Positions 31,908 to 44,082 of a stretch of DNA of 64,000 nt are shown here, one piece after another (the first letter of the stretch is position 1; every line of letters starts with the position of its first letter). The notes beneath the pieces were generated by a model, which saw nothing but the letters and a program-made list of their open reading frames with translations, searched no databases and was not told the DNA's origin. Both the position numbers and the translations under genes were made by a program. The DNA is taken from assembly GCF_000801105.2 (NCBI RefSeq), contig NC_079514.1:30677075-30741074 (forward strand), in the 5' to 3' direction. Origin of the DNA: Raphanus sativus (lineage: Eukaryota > Streptophyta > Magnoliopsida > Brassicales > Brassicaceae).

Positions 31908-32236
31908 GTAAGTTTCTTTCTTCAAACATAACTTGTAATTGCAGAAACTGGGAGACATCACTTTACCTTCTGCTTGATTTCTTCTTCCCTGTCTTAACTG
32001 CAACTTGTCTGATCCTTAATTTCAAATTCTAGTTTTATCATCTAATTTTTCCATAATAAGATTTGAAATTCTATTCATTTTAATGCTTAGTTGGATTGTG
32101 GCTATTGTTTGAGTTGACTCGTCACGACTTTTGATTCGATCCTTAAATGTATAGCAAACGAGGAGATCATGTTATTTAAGAAATAGATCAACTTTTAAGA
32201 TAGTTAATGTGTCCGAGTTACTTGTCTATGTCACAG
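31908..32236 (+). other. MKK3: Probable leader intron of MKK3
   Basis: AAAAA|GTAAGTTTC at 31908 is a strong donor and GTCTATGTCACAG at 32236 a strong acceptor, 13 bases before the MKK3 ATG. The 329-bp interval is T-rich. Inferred from splice signals only. Confidence 0.5.
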
Positions 32237-32249
32237 AAGAAGTTTCACC

Positions 32250-34517
32250 ATGGCAGCATTGGAGGAACTGAAAAAGAAGCTTTCTCCTTTGTTTGATGCT
32301 GAGAAGGGTTTCTCTTCATCCTCATCGTTAGACCCAAACGATTCATATTTAGTAAGTTCTTTCTTATGACTTCCATAGTGAAGAAGTTATGTTATATATA
32401 TAGGCTTCTGTTGTGGTAAAAGTTATCTTCTTTTGTGAAGTTATCAGATGGTGGAACTGTTAATTTGCTTAGTAGATCATACGGAGTGTACAACTTCAAC
32501 GAGCTCGGTTTGCAAAAATGCACAACTTCTCATGTTGATGAGTCTGAGAGTAGTGAGACGACTTACCAATGTGCTTCTCATGAAATGAGGGTTTTTGGAG
32601 CTATAGGAAGCGGAGCTAGCAGCGTTGTTCAACGCGCTATTCATATCCCTAAACACAGGCTTCTAGCCTTGAAGAGAATCAATATCTTCGAAAGGGTAAT
32701 TAAAAGTAACTCTCTTTTCTTGTTATCATATACAGTATGTTTCTTTAAAATGCTTATTGATTTGGTTGAGCAGGAGAAAAGACAGCAACTGCTTACAGAG
32801 ATACGGACATTGTGTGAAGCTCCTTGTCATGAAGGACTTGTGGACTTTCACGGAGCGTTTTATAGTCCAGACTCTGGACAGATCAGCATAGCTCTTGAAT
32901 ATATGGATGGAGGATCTCTTGCAGATATCTTGAAAGTAACTAAGAAGATACCTGAGCCTGTTCTTTCGTCAATGTTCCACAAACTCTTGCAAGTAAAGAC
33001 ACTTTAACTCTCTTGAATGTTCAACTCTTTGTGGTATATAAAAATTCATTCTTTGTGATGATGCTGTTTCGGTTCTAGGGTTTGAGCTACTTGCATGGAG
33101 TTAGACATCTTGTCCATAGAGACATCAAACCTGCAAACCTGCTTGTAAATCTCAAAGGGGAGCCAAAGATAACTGATTTTGGCATAAGTTCTGGTCTCGA
33201 GAACTCAATGGCTATGGTTAGTGTGATTGAATCTCTTGCTTTAATACCTTTTCAGAGTTTCTCTTAACTTTTTTTTTAATAATTGAAAATGTTTTTGGCT
33301 GCAAAGTGTGCTACATTTGTTGGAACTGTCACCTACATGTCACCAGAGCGGATTAGGAATGAAGGCTATTCTTACCCTGCTGATATATGGAGCCTTGGTC
33401 TTGCTCTCTTTGAATGCGGCACTGGAGAGTTTCCATATATAGCTAATGAAGGTCCTGTTAATCTTATGCTGCAGGTACTATCAACTTGGCTCAAGTTCCT
33501 TTTCCCCCCTTTTACTTTGCATTATATAAATTAAATTTCACTCTTTTTTTTGGTGCTATGTGATTGGAAGATCTTGGATGATCCATCACCAATACCATCA
33601 AAACAAGAATTCTCACCAGAGTTCTGTTCCTTCATTGATGCTTGCCTCCAGAAAGATGCAGATGCTAGGCCAACTGCTGATCAGGTTCAAATTTTGTTGC
33701 TTTTCTTTGTTTTTTTTTGTTAAAATTTCAGTGCTTTTCTTTGTAATCAGTACTGATGGTGTTTCCTCTGTTTCTTGAACAGCTTCTGTCACATCCTTTT
33801 ATTACAAAACATGAGAAGGAAAGTGTAGATCTGGCGGCTTTTGTCCAAAGCATCTTTGACCCAACTCAGAGATTGAAAGATATAGCAGATGTAAGTAAGA
33901 TGGTTTGCTTAGTCAATAAAAAATCTAAATTAAACTTAAAAACATTAATGATCTTGATGGGTCTCTGTTCAGATGCTCACCATACATTATTACTCCCTCT
34001 TCGATGGATTTGATGATCTTTGGCACCACACAAAATCTCTCTACACTGAAACTTCCGTTTTCAGGTAACCAAAACTCTCACATTTTCAAACACAAAGCAT
34101 ATATCAATAGTTTCCCGGTTTACGATTAGGTTTGGTTTGTTGTCTTTTTGGTGCAGTTACTCTGGAAAACAATACAGAGGTTCTACAGAAATATTGTCAG
34201 AATTATCAAACATCCGCAACACATTAGCAGGAGATTTACCGAGTGAGAAACTCGTTCATGTCGTTGAGAAGCTTCAATGCAAGCCACATGGCGATGGTGG
34301 GGTTATGATTCGTGCAATAGGATCTTTTATTGTGGGAAACCAGTTTCTGATCTGCGGTGATGGAGTTCAAGCAGAAGGGCTGCCTAGTTTCAAAGATCTC
34401 GGGCTCGATCTTGGAGCCAGACGCGTTGGTCGGTTTCAAGAACAGTTTGTTGTTGAATCTGGTGATCTCATTGGTCGGTATTTTATAGCTAAGCAAGAGC
34501 TTTATATCACAAATTAA
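32250..34517 (+). CDS. MKK3: MAP kinase kinase 3 (kinase plus NTF2-like domain)
   Basis: Nine coding exons (32250-32351, 32441-32695, 32774-32992, 33079-33216, 33307-33474, 33571-33684, 33783-33890, 33973-34064, 34157-34517) join in frame to 518 residues, matching Arabidopsis MKK3 (At5g40440, 520 residues as I recall). It phosphorylates MAP kinases such as MPK6 and the MPK1/2/7/14 group in jasmonate, wound and ABA signalling. The glycine loop [12 protein letters not shown] and the ALKRI lysine lie in exon 2. The catalytic loop [10 protein letters not shown] and the DFG are in exon 4, and the plant activation loop S/T-x5-S/T spans the exon 4/5 junction (NSMAMCATFVGT). The C-terminal 150 residues are the NTF2-like domain unique to group B MKKs. 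The gene appears intact. Confidence 0.95.
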
Positions 34518-35602
34518 TAGATTGTAAACCACACATGAGAAAAAAAATGTTGTTTTCTTAGTGTAACTAAGCTGTAATTATTTAACTCGGTAAGTTTAAC
34601 GTTCAAACCGGGGAGAATGTAATCCTAAAAACCTATTGTTTTCTAAAGTAGTGTAATTTTTGGTATATTTGATTGTTTTTCTTTATCAAAGATATATGAT
34701 TATTATATGTTTAAACTTGTATAAGAAGGTTGGGACAGAGACGAAGGTTTTGTTTATCTTATATATATTCATTAACTTGGATAAAATGTTATGCGTGATT
34801 ATTTGATAGACACTTTATTAATTTTCTACTTAAAGACATGATTTGATTATTTTAACGTATTGTACAATTCTAAACGTAAATGTCGTTTTCTTGTATAAGT
34901 TAAGATTTATTATTATCATTATTAACTACGACAAGAGCGAAAATAAAAAAAAATGACTTCGAAATGACAGCATTGTTGTTCTTATGCTGGAAAGAATATC
35001 AATATGAAAAGAACTTAATTGGGATTTAAGCCAATTTACTTGCCGTCAAATATATAATATTTTTAATTCATTTCATCAATACTATCTATTTAATTATTTA
35101 CTTTAATTTATTAAATATATAATAAACATTAATAGTTATAAGGATATTAATAATAAATTAATTTTAACTGCAAAATTAAACTATACTTTTAGATAACAAA
35201 ATCTGCTGAAAGAAAACAAACAAAATCTTAGTATAAATTTTAAATATTGTTTAAATTAACGCATAATTAATTTGTAATTAATAATACAGTGCTAAATAAA
35301 TATTTATTATAGAAAAATAAATATGCTTTTATAATTTTTTTAATTATAATCAGTATTATATTAACGTCATATATTTATAAAATGAAAACCAAAAGACTTA
35401 ATATAAGCCATGTTCTTTTATCAACCGTTGTGGCAACTGCAGTGTTAGTGTTAATGGAGAAGAAAATAAGTATGGAAAAAATAAAAATAGCCACCAGAAG
35501 CGACCGCAGATGCTATGCAAAGTGTCTGTAATGGACACCAGTATTTTCAGCATCATCTTCTGTGTGGAATACATCTATTGCGTCTTAATCTAGCAACATT
35601 TG
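34518..35602. other. AT-rich intergenic DNA
   Basis: MKK3 3' UTR followed by AT-rich DNA. No gene or clear transposon end was recognised before the TRIM element. Confidence 0.5.
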
Positions 35603-35925
35603 TGATAATTTTTTTGGGTTTCCAATTTAAAATCAATTGGCAATTAGTGGAGTGAGCCAATTAATCTCGTAGAATCCATCATACCAATTTAAAAGAGCAT
35701 TACCTCGAAGAACTGAGTCTTCTCTGGGCTATCAGCTAATGAGTTGATCGGGTATGTCCAGACCGGATTAATGGGTCAGAATATTAGGCCAGCTCTGATA
35801 CCATGATAAATTTCTTGTGTTTCCAACTTAAAACCAATTGGTAATTAGTGGAGTGACCCAAGTCCTTTATATATTACTAATATCTCTTTCATATATCTGA
35901 TGTGAGATCTTCTCTCCAATAATTT
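35603..35925 (-). mobile_element. TRIM-like miniature LTR element remnant
   Basis: TGATAAATTTCTTGTGTTTCC at 35804 and TGATAATTTTTTTGGGTTTCC at 35603 start two direct copies (continuing AACTTAAAACCAATTGG and AATTTAAAATCAATTGG). Between them, read on minus, TGGTATCAGAGC at 35803-35792 is the classic primer-binding site complementary to initiator tRNA-Met. The LTRs are thus short and the interior about 130 bp, with no gene. The lower copy is truncated after ~65 bases. The outer end of the upper LTR near 35925 is approximate. Confidence 0.7.
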
Positions 35926-36639
35926 GATAACTACGTCTTTTCCGTTTCACTCTACTCTATGATCACGGTTGTTTTTTCTCGATTCTACCACTGCCGCATC
36001 GGTTGATAAAAGAACAGGGCTATAGTATGTATCAGAAGGAACTGACAGATCCATTAGTCCGGTAAGATCTCTATCCTATCAAACCCCACAAATTTATTTA
36101 TTTTGAAGGAAAAATATGCTAGGTCCATGACCGTGAAAGTTAAATATGTAATTTCTCCTTCTTTTCTTATAAATGGTGAAGAACCCTTCCCTTTTCATTT
36201 AAAACAATAAAATAATATATAAAGAATTTAGAGAAATCTATTTAGGGTTAATTAATTTTAAGTTAGAAGTCGAGTAAATTTAAAATTTTATATATTTGAC
36301 TGTCTCGTTCTTAGGTGTCTACAGGAAATGATAATTTTAGTTTAGAAAAAAATACAAAAGAATAATACTTCATGAATTTACTAAGAAAATAAGACATTTG
36401 ATAGAATATTATGATATATATATATATATTGGATGATATTCGCCTATGTTTTTTATTTTTCTAAAACTACATAAAAATAGAACACACAATTTTTGATTTC
36501 GGGAATGTTGATTGTTTTTCACCTTGAGCTAACATTTCATATATGATATGGCTATCTCTATTCATTATTTTTGGAATAAATTTTATTAAACCATATCAAA
36601 ATTACAATGCTAAGATAATACACAATGTAGGTTCCTTTT
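35926..36639. other. AT-rich intergenic DNA
   Basis: No gene seen; a short (AT)n run lies near 36415-36430. Confidence 0.4.
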
Positions 36640-37112
36640 TTATTAGAGCTATTTATGAAGAAGTAGATCACTGGTACCCGATTAAAGCTGATGAACAACA
36701 TGAAAAGCCATTGACTTGGAAGGAAAAAAAGAAATTTGGCTGGAAACCTCTTCCAAACTCATGACTTAAATGTGATATAGCTTTTGCTTAGGACAAAGAT
36801 AAACATCAAAGTGGAGCCTCTTGGATTCTTCGGAACAGTGAAGGTAAAGTTTTAATGAATGGTAGGAGATCTTTTGTTGGAATCTCTAGTAAGCTTGAAG
36901 CATCATTTGAAAGTTGGAGTTGGGTATTCGAGAATACGAAGATCGTCCATTTTAATGCTATGATTAAATCTTCTAAATCTTCAGCTTGGCCTTCTTACAG
37001 GTTTTATTCCTCCCACTTATTAGCTTGGTTGCAAGATATTGTTGATTGGAAAGTCCAATTCCATACCCATCAGCATATTATTGGTGCTAAGCTCACTAAT
37101 AATATAACATGT
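36640..37112 (+). pseudogene. LINE RNase H domain remnant
   Basis: One plus frame, with in-frame stops at 36762 and about 36792, reads FGWKPLPNS, SGASWILRNSEGKVLMNGRR, SFVGISSKLEASFESWSWVF and AWPSYRFYSSHLLAWLQDI. This is the RNase H-like domain (RVT_3) at the end of Brassicaceae LINE polyproteins, which usually reads W-x-PPP-x-GWLKCN...SGAAWILRD. It stops abruptly at about 37112, where a piece of the MYB22 gene begins. Confidence 0.75.
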
Positions 37113-37115
37113 AAA

Positions 37116-37187
37116 GTAATCATCCCATGAAAGTTTTGTAGTTGGCTCGAGAACATAACATGATGTTGTGGACATACTAGCCAATGG
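37116..37187 (-). pseudogene. 72-bp copy of the MYB22 last exon
   Basis: These 72 bases match 38971-39042, inside exon 3 of the MYB gene, without indels and with six mismatches. They lie in the same orientation as the gene, about 1.8 kb downstream of it, directly after the LINE RNase H remnant. No splice site or longer MYB sequence surrounds the copy. Confidence 0.85.
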
Positions 37188-37207
37188 ATTTTACCCATTA
37201 TTAGCCA

Positions 37208-37846
37208 TGATATATAATGTTTTAGAATATATTTATTTATTGGAGTCTTTTTAGAGTATTTACAAGTTCAAGTATGTTTTGGAGTAATGTGGTGATTTTA
37301 GGACATTTTGGAGATAAAGATAAAAGAAGATCATATACAGAGTTGACATTCAGAGTCAAAAATCATTCGACGGACATCATCTATCGTCGATCAACGGCAA
37401 AGCACGCAAGGCCCGACTTGGTTCCCACCTGAGTTAAAGCTCAAGTTCCACATAATTACATAACTACCCCTGGAGATTTTAATCTAATATTTAAGTGATC
37501 TGCCATTGTATTAGGCAATATACACACGCTTTTTCATACTTTCTTATTCTTTCACAGCAAACATATCTAGGTTTTTAGTAGTTTGGAGAGAAGATCCAAG
37601 ACTCCTTCAGAGTTTTGTATTGGAACTCCAGGTTTTCTACCTTATTCTATTTATGCAGCTTATTCAAATTATTGCTATGCTTAGCTTTGCTATGTATGAG
37701 TAATTTACTCGTTAGATTTAGGGTTTAAATAAGGTTATGAAGGATTAGCCAAACTATAAAATTGCTAAGGTGATAGACGTCCTTCAGGGAATTGATCTTT
37801 CTGCTTGTGTTCTAGAATAGCTAACTAGAACCCTGGACTTAGGATA
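37208..37846. mobile_element. LTR-like segment, probably Ty3/gypsy
   Basis: The stretch has the texture of an Athila-like LTR as I remember it, with TTTGTATTGGAACTCCAGGT and TTATGCAGCTTATTCAA among the familiar-looking parts. It has no coding frame. Boundaries are uncertain: it begins after the MYB copy and gives way to the dispersed repeat at 37847. Confidence 0.35.
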
Positions 37847-38163
37847 CAAGTGGGTCATTGGAGCTCTGATCCTTTCCAGCTGGTGAAGATTCCGTCGAAG
37901 TTGAAGGTTATGCTCTTCCTTGATTTTCTTAGCAACACAATAGATTTTGTTAGTCTTTAGGTTTTATTGTGGTCAAGGTTCGGTTTCTCCGGCTTGATTT
38001 CAAAAAGGAGGGGCTTCGGCTCTTTTCTTCTTAGTGTTGTGGGTGTTTGAAAGCTAAATGGACGTCACTTATGCTCCCTGTGATTTTTAATCGCTTTCTT
38101 GCTCGTGTCTCTTGGTTTGTCTCCGAAGCATTAGATTGAGGTGCAGTATGTGGTTCTTACCAA
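37847..38163. repeat. Dispersed repeat, copy 1 (LINE leader-like)
   Basis: Matches 43765-44082 in the same orientation over about 315 bp. Shared stretches are GTGGGTCATTGGAGCTCTG, GGTTTTATTGTGGTCAAGGT and GGCTCTTTTCTTCTTAGTGT. A GC-moderate, T-rich non-coding sequence of this kind often precedes LINE open frames in Brassica, but that is inference. Confidence 0.7.
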
Positions 38164-38910
38164 AGAAAGTTTGGCTTTCTAGGTGTTTATTTTCAATCCT
38201 TCTTCGCCGATGGTCTATTTTGCTAGGGTATCTTGTGGTTGTGATGTTGACTTACTTTCTAAATTATCTAGTCAATTGTATATTGTTCCCTTTTGGTATC
38301 AGAGAATCTTTGGATTCTGCTAACTCTTGGTTCCAGTTGAAATAGTAATTTCTTGTTGGCTTTTGTCTTTGGGAATATTTGTTACTCGCCGGTTTTGTAT
38401 CCCAAAACAATGTATTTTGATAGTATGTAAGATTTTAACAATAATACAAATAATTATTTTGCAACAATTTAATTTAATATTTTTATCATATTAAAGTTTG
38501 TAATTTTAGCACTATATCATATTATGTAATCCTATAATTCATATTTACCTTGACAATTTTATGCATCACATTTTAAATTTATCTTCATATAATGATTTTA
38601 AAATTTCATCATTCAGTTTACAATTTCACAAATTTTGATATTAGATCATGATCTTGCTATTAATTTGATGTAATACAGAATTTACTTATAATTTCATGCA
38701 GTGTAAAAGTTTTATATGTATATTACTATAAGAAGTAAATGCTTGATTATTGAAATATATGATGGAAAACTTGTTGATCTATAAAAAACATAAAAAAAAA
38801 ATAAATAGATATATAAAAACAGATGGAAAAAGAGAATATTTATGCATAGAAGATATCATTTTAGATTGTACAAGAATTATTACGAACAGATAAATTATCT
38901 TCATTGTTAA
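38164..38910. other. Intergenic, includes MYB 3' flank
   Basis: The first 280 bases look like a continuation of the dispersed repeat, ending near CGCCGGTTTTGTATCCC. The rest is AT-rich and includes the MYB 3' UTR. Confidence 0.4.
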
Positions 38911-40345
38911 TTACTCCCATCCTTGCATGATCATATCAAAGTCATCCTTGGATTCACAAACATTTGTAATGTAATCATCCCATGAAAATGTTGTAGCTGG
39001 CTCAGGAACATAGCATGATGTTGTGGACATACTAGCCAATGGTTCTGTGTTCTGTGTTGTAACACCCAGACTCAAATCCATCTCTCCATCAAAAGCATTA
39101 TCATAATCATCATTCTTAGTGCAATCTGTTTCTTTGGTGTTTGGAGATTCATTCTTGTTTGTGACATGTCTTATATATCCTGCGAGGATGACATTTTGGG
39201 GTGGGTTTGCATTTTTATCACTTTGCTTCATTTTCATAAAGTGCATCCGACGTTTTGAAGCATTCCAGCGATTTTTAATAGCATTTTCAGTTCTTCCAGG
39301 GAGTTTTAAGGCAATCTTGGTCCATTTATTGCCAAAAGCCTTGTGGGCTTCAACCAATATTTGATCTTCTTTTTCAGTCCATGCGTTTTTCTGAAATCAC
39401 ATCACATCAATAATATATATATAACTGATTGCATTAAAAATATATAATAATTTCTCAAAGTGTTGTATGTGTATTTATATGAGTTAAAAATTAATAATTA
39501 TATATATCATGATTATACAATATGGATATATTTACACCTACAACTTATTTTCTTCAAAATAATCATTAGAAAATAGCTTACCAAAAAAAGAATCATTGGA
39601 ATATCTAAAAAGGAAATCACCTTGATGCCATGACGAAGATGGTTATGCCATCTCTCTCTACACTGTTTTCCTATTCGTGTTCCGAGCATAGTTGCGATCT
39701 GTTTCCAGTTTTTTGTCCCATAAAGCTCCACTAATATTCTCAAATTTCTATATTTTTACATGTTCAGGACATTAGTATAATACGACTTTGTTAACAACAA
39801 CAACAAAAATTAGTAGAAAATATATTGTAAAATTTTACAAAATGGAGTTAACAATTATTTTTATTTTTATTATAAAATTGGAAAATAATAATGAAAAAGA
39901 ATAATGAAAAAGAATGAAATATAAAGACTTACATATCTTCACTTTGATCCCAACCCCCTGTGTTAAAGTTGTTTTCCGTCAAAGCTTTGTTTTTTTTTGC
40001 CACTTTATTATTCTTCTCTAGATCGATATCTATAAATGGGTATCTTGGTGGTATTTCTGGTATGAGAGAGTTGAAAGCCGGGAAATTTTGAGTAAAAACA
40101 AAACTTCGACTAAAAGGGTCGTAATTTTGGTTTGGCATCACCGATATCGGGATTTGGTAATTAGGGTCAGAATTACTTGTCATAATTGATGAATTAGACC
40201 AACCATTCACAGAAGATTGACCTAAATAATCATTGAAACAATTAATATGATCCTTTTGCAGATAAGATAAATCATCACTAGGAAGAGAATTTCCAGTTTC
40301 GTTTCTGGTGAAATTTTTGTTGAAGATATTTAACGAGTAATCCAT
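38911..40345 (-). CDS. MYB22: R2R3-MYB transcription factor, MYB22-like
   Basis: Three exons on the minus strand (40345-39933, 39747-39621, 39390-38911) give 339 residues. The first ~125 residues are an unstructured leader. R2 follows (GGWDQSEDINLRILVELYGT through GKQCRERWHNHLRHGIK). R3 starts in exon 3 with KNAWTEKEDQILVEAH and ends with NAIKNRWNASKRR, keeping the tryptophan spacing. The CRERWHNHLR and NAIKNRWNASKRR signatures are those of the MYB98/115/118/22 group, which act in reproductive and seed tissues. Genomic position near OLEO2, MKK3 and SMR6 supports MYB22 (At5g40430, from memory). Splice phases are consistent (AT|A, then phase 0). The order relative to MKK3 differs from my memory of Arabidopsis. 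Confidence 0.85.
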
Positions 40346-41231
40346 TTCAACACCAAATAAGACGATGCTTATGATGTGTTCTTTTTAAATCAAAAACAAT
40401 ATAAGTATGAAATCAAGATTTTTTTAGTTTGGAACTGGAGAAAGGAAGATATCAAATACTATGACTGGACCGTAATTTATAACTATGAGAACTTCAAGAA
40501 CTATTTTGATAACTATGGTTCTTTTAAAGGTAAATATCAATATATATAGTTACAAATTCAGTATAATGACAACTTTATTTATTAATTAAGAAAGTTTTGG
40601 TCAAATGACCATTAAAAATTAATTATTACATTCAATGACGGTCTAACTTATAAAGTTGTAGTGCCACGTATATTCAAGTTAAAAGTCAAAAGTACCCTGC
40701 CGAGTTATTGAATATGTCGATAACTGGGTGAGTTTCCCGTGCTCATTCATGGATATAAATATTTACAAATTCGATAGATTATCACAAATGATTAATATTT
40801 TTTCAATATTATAAGTCTTAAAAATTTGTATTGTATATGTATAAAAATAAATACAGTATTTAAAAAAAAAAAATATATATATATATATATATGTGACTTT
40901 GCATATACAAGAACTTATCTGTTAGTTATTTTATTGTCGTAATATAAAATTTTATTTATTCTTCTATGTTAAACTATACTTGTTTCATTTTTCAAAATAA
41001 GTTGAAATTCGATTAACGTTTTCCTTGCATTTAGTTTAGTTCGGTGACTTGTATAATATATTTTAGTTAGATTTTGTATAATTTTGTATATAAGTTATTT
41101 TGTAAATCATCTGTCCGAAATTGCATATGATATGACTAAAAATATTTTGTAATTTCACAAATGTATATAAAATTTACAAAACATAAATCGTTGTAGCTTG
41201 GTAGTCTATCGTTTTTACTTATTCATTAAGA

Positions 41232-41263
41232 CTAGGATAAAACTTGCGGCTTGCGCATGGTGA
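41232..41263 (-). mobile_element. Degenerate Helitron 3' terminus
   Basis: On the minus strand CCATGCGCAAGCCGCAAG leads into CTAG at 41235-41232 followed by T. The pairing of the hairpin is decayed. It resembles the ends at 41473 and 16988. Confidence 0.4.
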
Positions 41264-41472
41264 AATATTTATTAAACAACTTATGTATTTATATTGTAAA
41301 ATCTGATGATTTCTGAATACATGTGTTCTTGTGGTCAAAATATATTTGGTATTTATACTTTTCTCAATGTAGAATAATTAACTAACTATAATTATTTGGT
41401 AAACATAGAAAAGTATAGAGGCCCAAATCAAACAATTAAATGTGATATCATTAATACTCCTATAATCATAAA

Positions 41473-41502
41473 CTAGATCATGATCCGCTCGACCGAGCGG
41501 GA
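41473..41502 (-). mobile_element. Helitron 3' terminus
   Basis: On the minus strand a 7-bp stem (CCGCTCG/CGAGCGG at 41485-41491 and 41494-41500) is followed by CTAG at 41476-41473 and T. The body would extend to the right. I could not identify its TC start. Confidence 0.6.
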
Positions 41503-42679
41503 GTCAATTTTTTTTATCTTTGTTTTTACTAAATGTTATACATGATTGCAATGTGTATTAATATAAAATTTTGATAAATAACAATGTGTACTAATGTGTT
41601 TAAATAAGCAATGTATTTAATCTAAATTTGATTTTTAAATTTTATGATAACGTAAAGTAGATTTTTTATATATTATTTAAAATATATAATGCTATATATT
41701 TTCTATTTTCAACATTTATCATACAAAACATACATTGGGGTATTATTTATATGAAAATATGTGTAACATAATATATTTATATATTATATAAACATATCTA
41801 CGATTTTCGCAAAGGCCATGCGCACCCGCACGGGTTTTATTTTTAAAATGTATTCTATATTATTTAGTTTTATGTAGTATCGAGTTTGTATAATTCAATT
41901 TTGTTTTTAAAGAATAATATCAAAACAGTCTTTCGTATGTAAAAATAACATTTTGCAAGCGCGAGTTGTGTCTTTTTATTGTAACACAAAATTTTATATA
42001 AAACTTATGGTTTCTTGTACATTACGAAATTTAAATTTTTAAAATAATTATTACATAATTTCAAAGTGAATTTTATCTCTGAGGTCTAATATATTTTGTG
42101 TGTAATGGTTCAAATCATTTTCGATATATATTATATTTCAGTTTGGTTTGTTTTTAGTATTATTGTATAAGTATAATACTATACAATATTACTATATTCT
42201 ATACAATATATAAAGCTATGTGTTATTTGTTTTAGAAAGTAGATTAGGCCCAACGTAGCTAAAGAATAGTCATATCTTTATGTATGTGTCTATGACTTAT
42301 CTACCTAATGTTATTCGTACTAATAAAATCAATATGGCCAATGAAAGTATACTGGTCAATTTAAAATGAATTGTATAGGGTAATTCTAGAACGATTAATA
42401 TTTTTAGTATTCTTAGTATCTATCTTATTTAAATAGACATGTAATAAATGTGAAAATCATATATGGAATATGGACAAAAAGAAGAATTGTATTTAAGGAA
42501 ATACATCAATGCAAAGTTATACTATAGTACGTATTATATATAAAGAATGAGACATTTAATTTAAATATATGAGGTCCGCCTTTAAAATCCACTTAGAAGA
42601 AGTTTTAATGTTTCTGATTTAATAAGATAGTTTAAGAGATAAAAACAATTTGATGGAATTTCTAAAGGAAAACTCAACC

Positions 42680-42680
<1 letters not shown>

Positions 42681-42723
<43 letters not shown>
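42681..42723. repeat. (TA)n microsatellite
   Basis: About 21 uninterrupted TA units. Confidence 0.95.
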
Positions 42724-42727
<4 letters not shown>

Positions 42728-43764
42728 GACATATGTAGGTTTTTGGATTGTTTGGAAAGTTAAAATAATTAATTATCTAGAAATCATATTTTATCATGAT
42801 ACATTGAATCAATATTTATGTAAATTTTCAATAACTACCACAAACATATTTGGCAGGTTGTTTTCAATGTAGAAATTATATACTTGGTGACAAAGTATAT
42901 TATTATCTTAAATTAAACTTACCATATAGAATTTCTTAAAAATTTTGTATCAAGCTTAAAAATTCGGTGGATACATTAACTTGATGGAAAAGTTTCTTAT
43001 TTATTTAAACAGCATGGTATAAAAAAATTAGTTTAAACTTACCAAAGAGATTGATTCTAAAATTCTGCATCATGAAAATTTGGTTCAAATTTTAGGATTT
43101 TTATTGTCTTCTAACGATAATAATACTGGCAGTTTACGATTGATCCTCCTTCGGCCATTGAAATATGAAACTATAGATTTTCATATTTCACTTTTGGCAA
43201 GTATATATATATATATCAATTTCACTTTTTTATTTTGTTTCATTTTATATGTATATTCTAACAAAGATAGATCATATCAAATAAAATGTTTCAATAGCCA
43301 TAACAGTTAGAAAAACTTAGAAAATAACAACTCAAATGTAACAAAAGTAATAAAAATAATTTAATAATTTGAAAATAAAATAAATATGAAAATAACATTA
43401 AACTTTATTCTCCAAATCTTTATCATTCTAAATTTTTATCACCTTTTTAAAAAATTATGAACAAATTAGTTAAGAAAAAATATATTTTGAAATAAAACAA
43501 GTGTTTTGTTCTCTTATAAATTATACAAATTTAAGAATCGTAAATGTTTTCACTTATTAAAATCTTCAACATAAGTGATCAGGAAATAAAATTTAAACAA
43601 AGTGAGAAGTAGACAAAGACAATATCCTTTGTTGTGACTATATGATCTTGGAAAGCATATCTAGATCTAGATCTCAGATCTCGAGTTTTTCTTGAATATG
43701 ACAGTGGTGGATTTTTCTTCCCTCGGAGGCGTGGTTTCTCCGTTTCTTTTGTGTTTGACTTCTA
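42724..43764. other. AT-rich intergenic DNA
   Basis: No gene recognised; the last 80 bases (from about 43685) look like the start of the element containing the next repeat copy. Confidence 0.4.
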
Positions 43765-44082
43765 GGATTTATCGGTGGGTCATTGGAGCTCTGCTCCTTT
43801 CCAACTGGCCGTTGAAGTTGAAGGTTCTAGTAGTCTTCCTTGATTTTCTTAGCAATGAAATAGATTTTGTTGGTATTTATGTTTTATTGTGGTCAAGGTT
43901 TGGTTTCTCCAGCTTGATTTAATAAAAGTTGGGCTTCGGCTCTTTTCTTCTTAGTGTTGTGGGTGTTTGAAATTAAAATGGACGTTACTTCTGCTCCCTG
44001 GGACTTCTAATCTCTTTCTTGCTCGTGTCTCCTGCTTTGTCTCAGGAGTATTAGATTGAGGTGCGGTATGTGGTTCTTATAT
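43765..44082. repeat. Dispersed repeat, copy 2 (LINE leader-like)
   Basis: Second copy of the 37847-38163 sequence with small indels, for example lacking AGATTCCGTC. It is followed by unrelated AT-rich DNA. Confidence 0.7.

Larger units (their letters stand above)
40346..42680. other. AT-rich intergenic DNA with Helitron-like ends
   Basis: MYB22 promoter region and a long AT-rich stretch. CTAG-hairpin motifs lie at 41232 and 41473 and a possible degenerate hairpin (CCCGCACGGG) at 41824. No gene seen. Confidence 0.45.

Noticed and set aside
41800..41842. Another Helitron end (CGCACCCGCACGGG)
   Set aside because: There is no CTAG or CTRR at the right distance and the hairpin pairs poorly.
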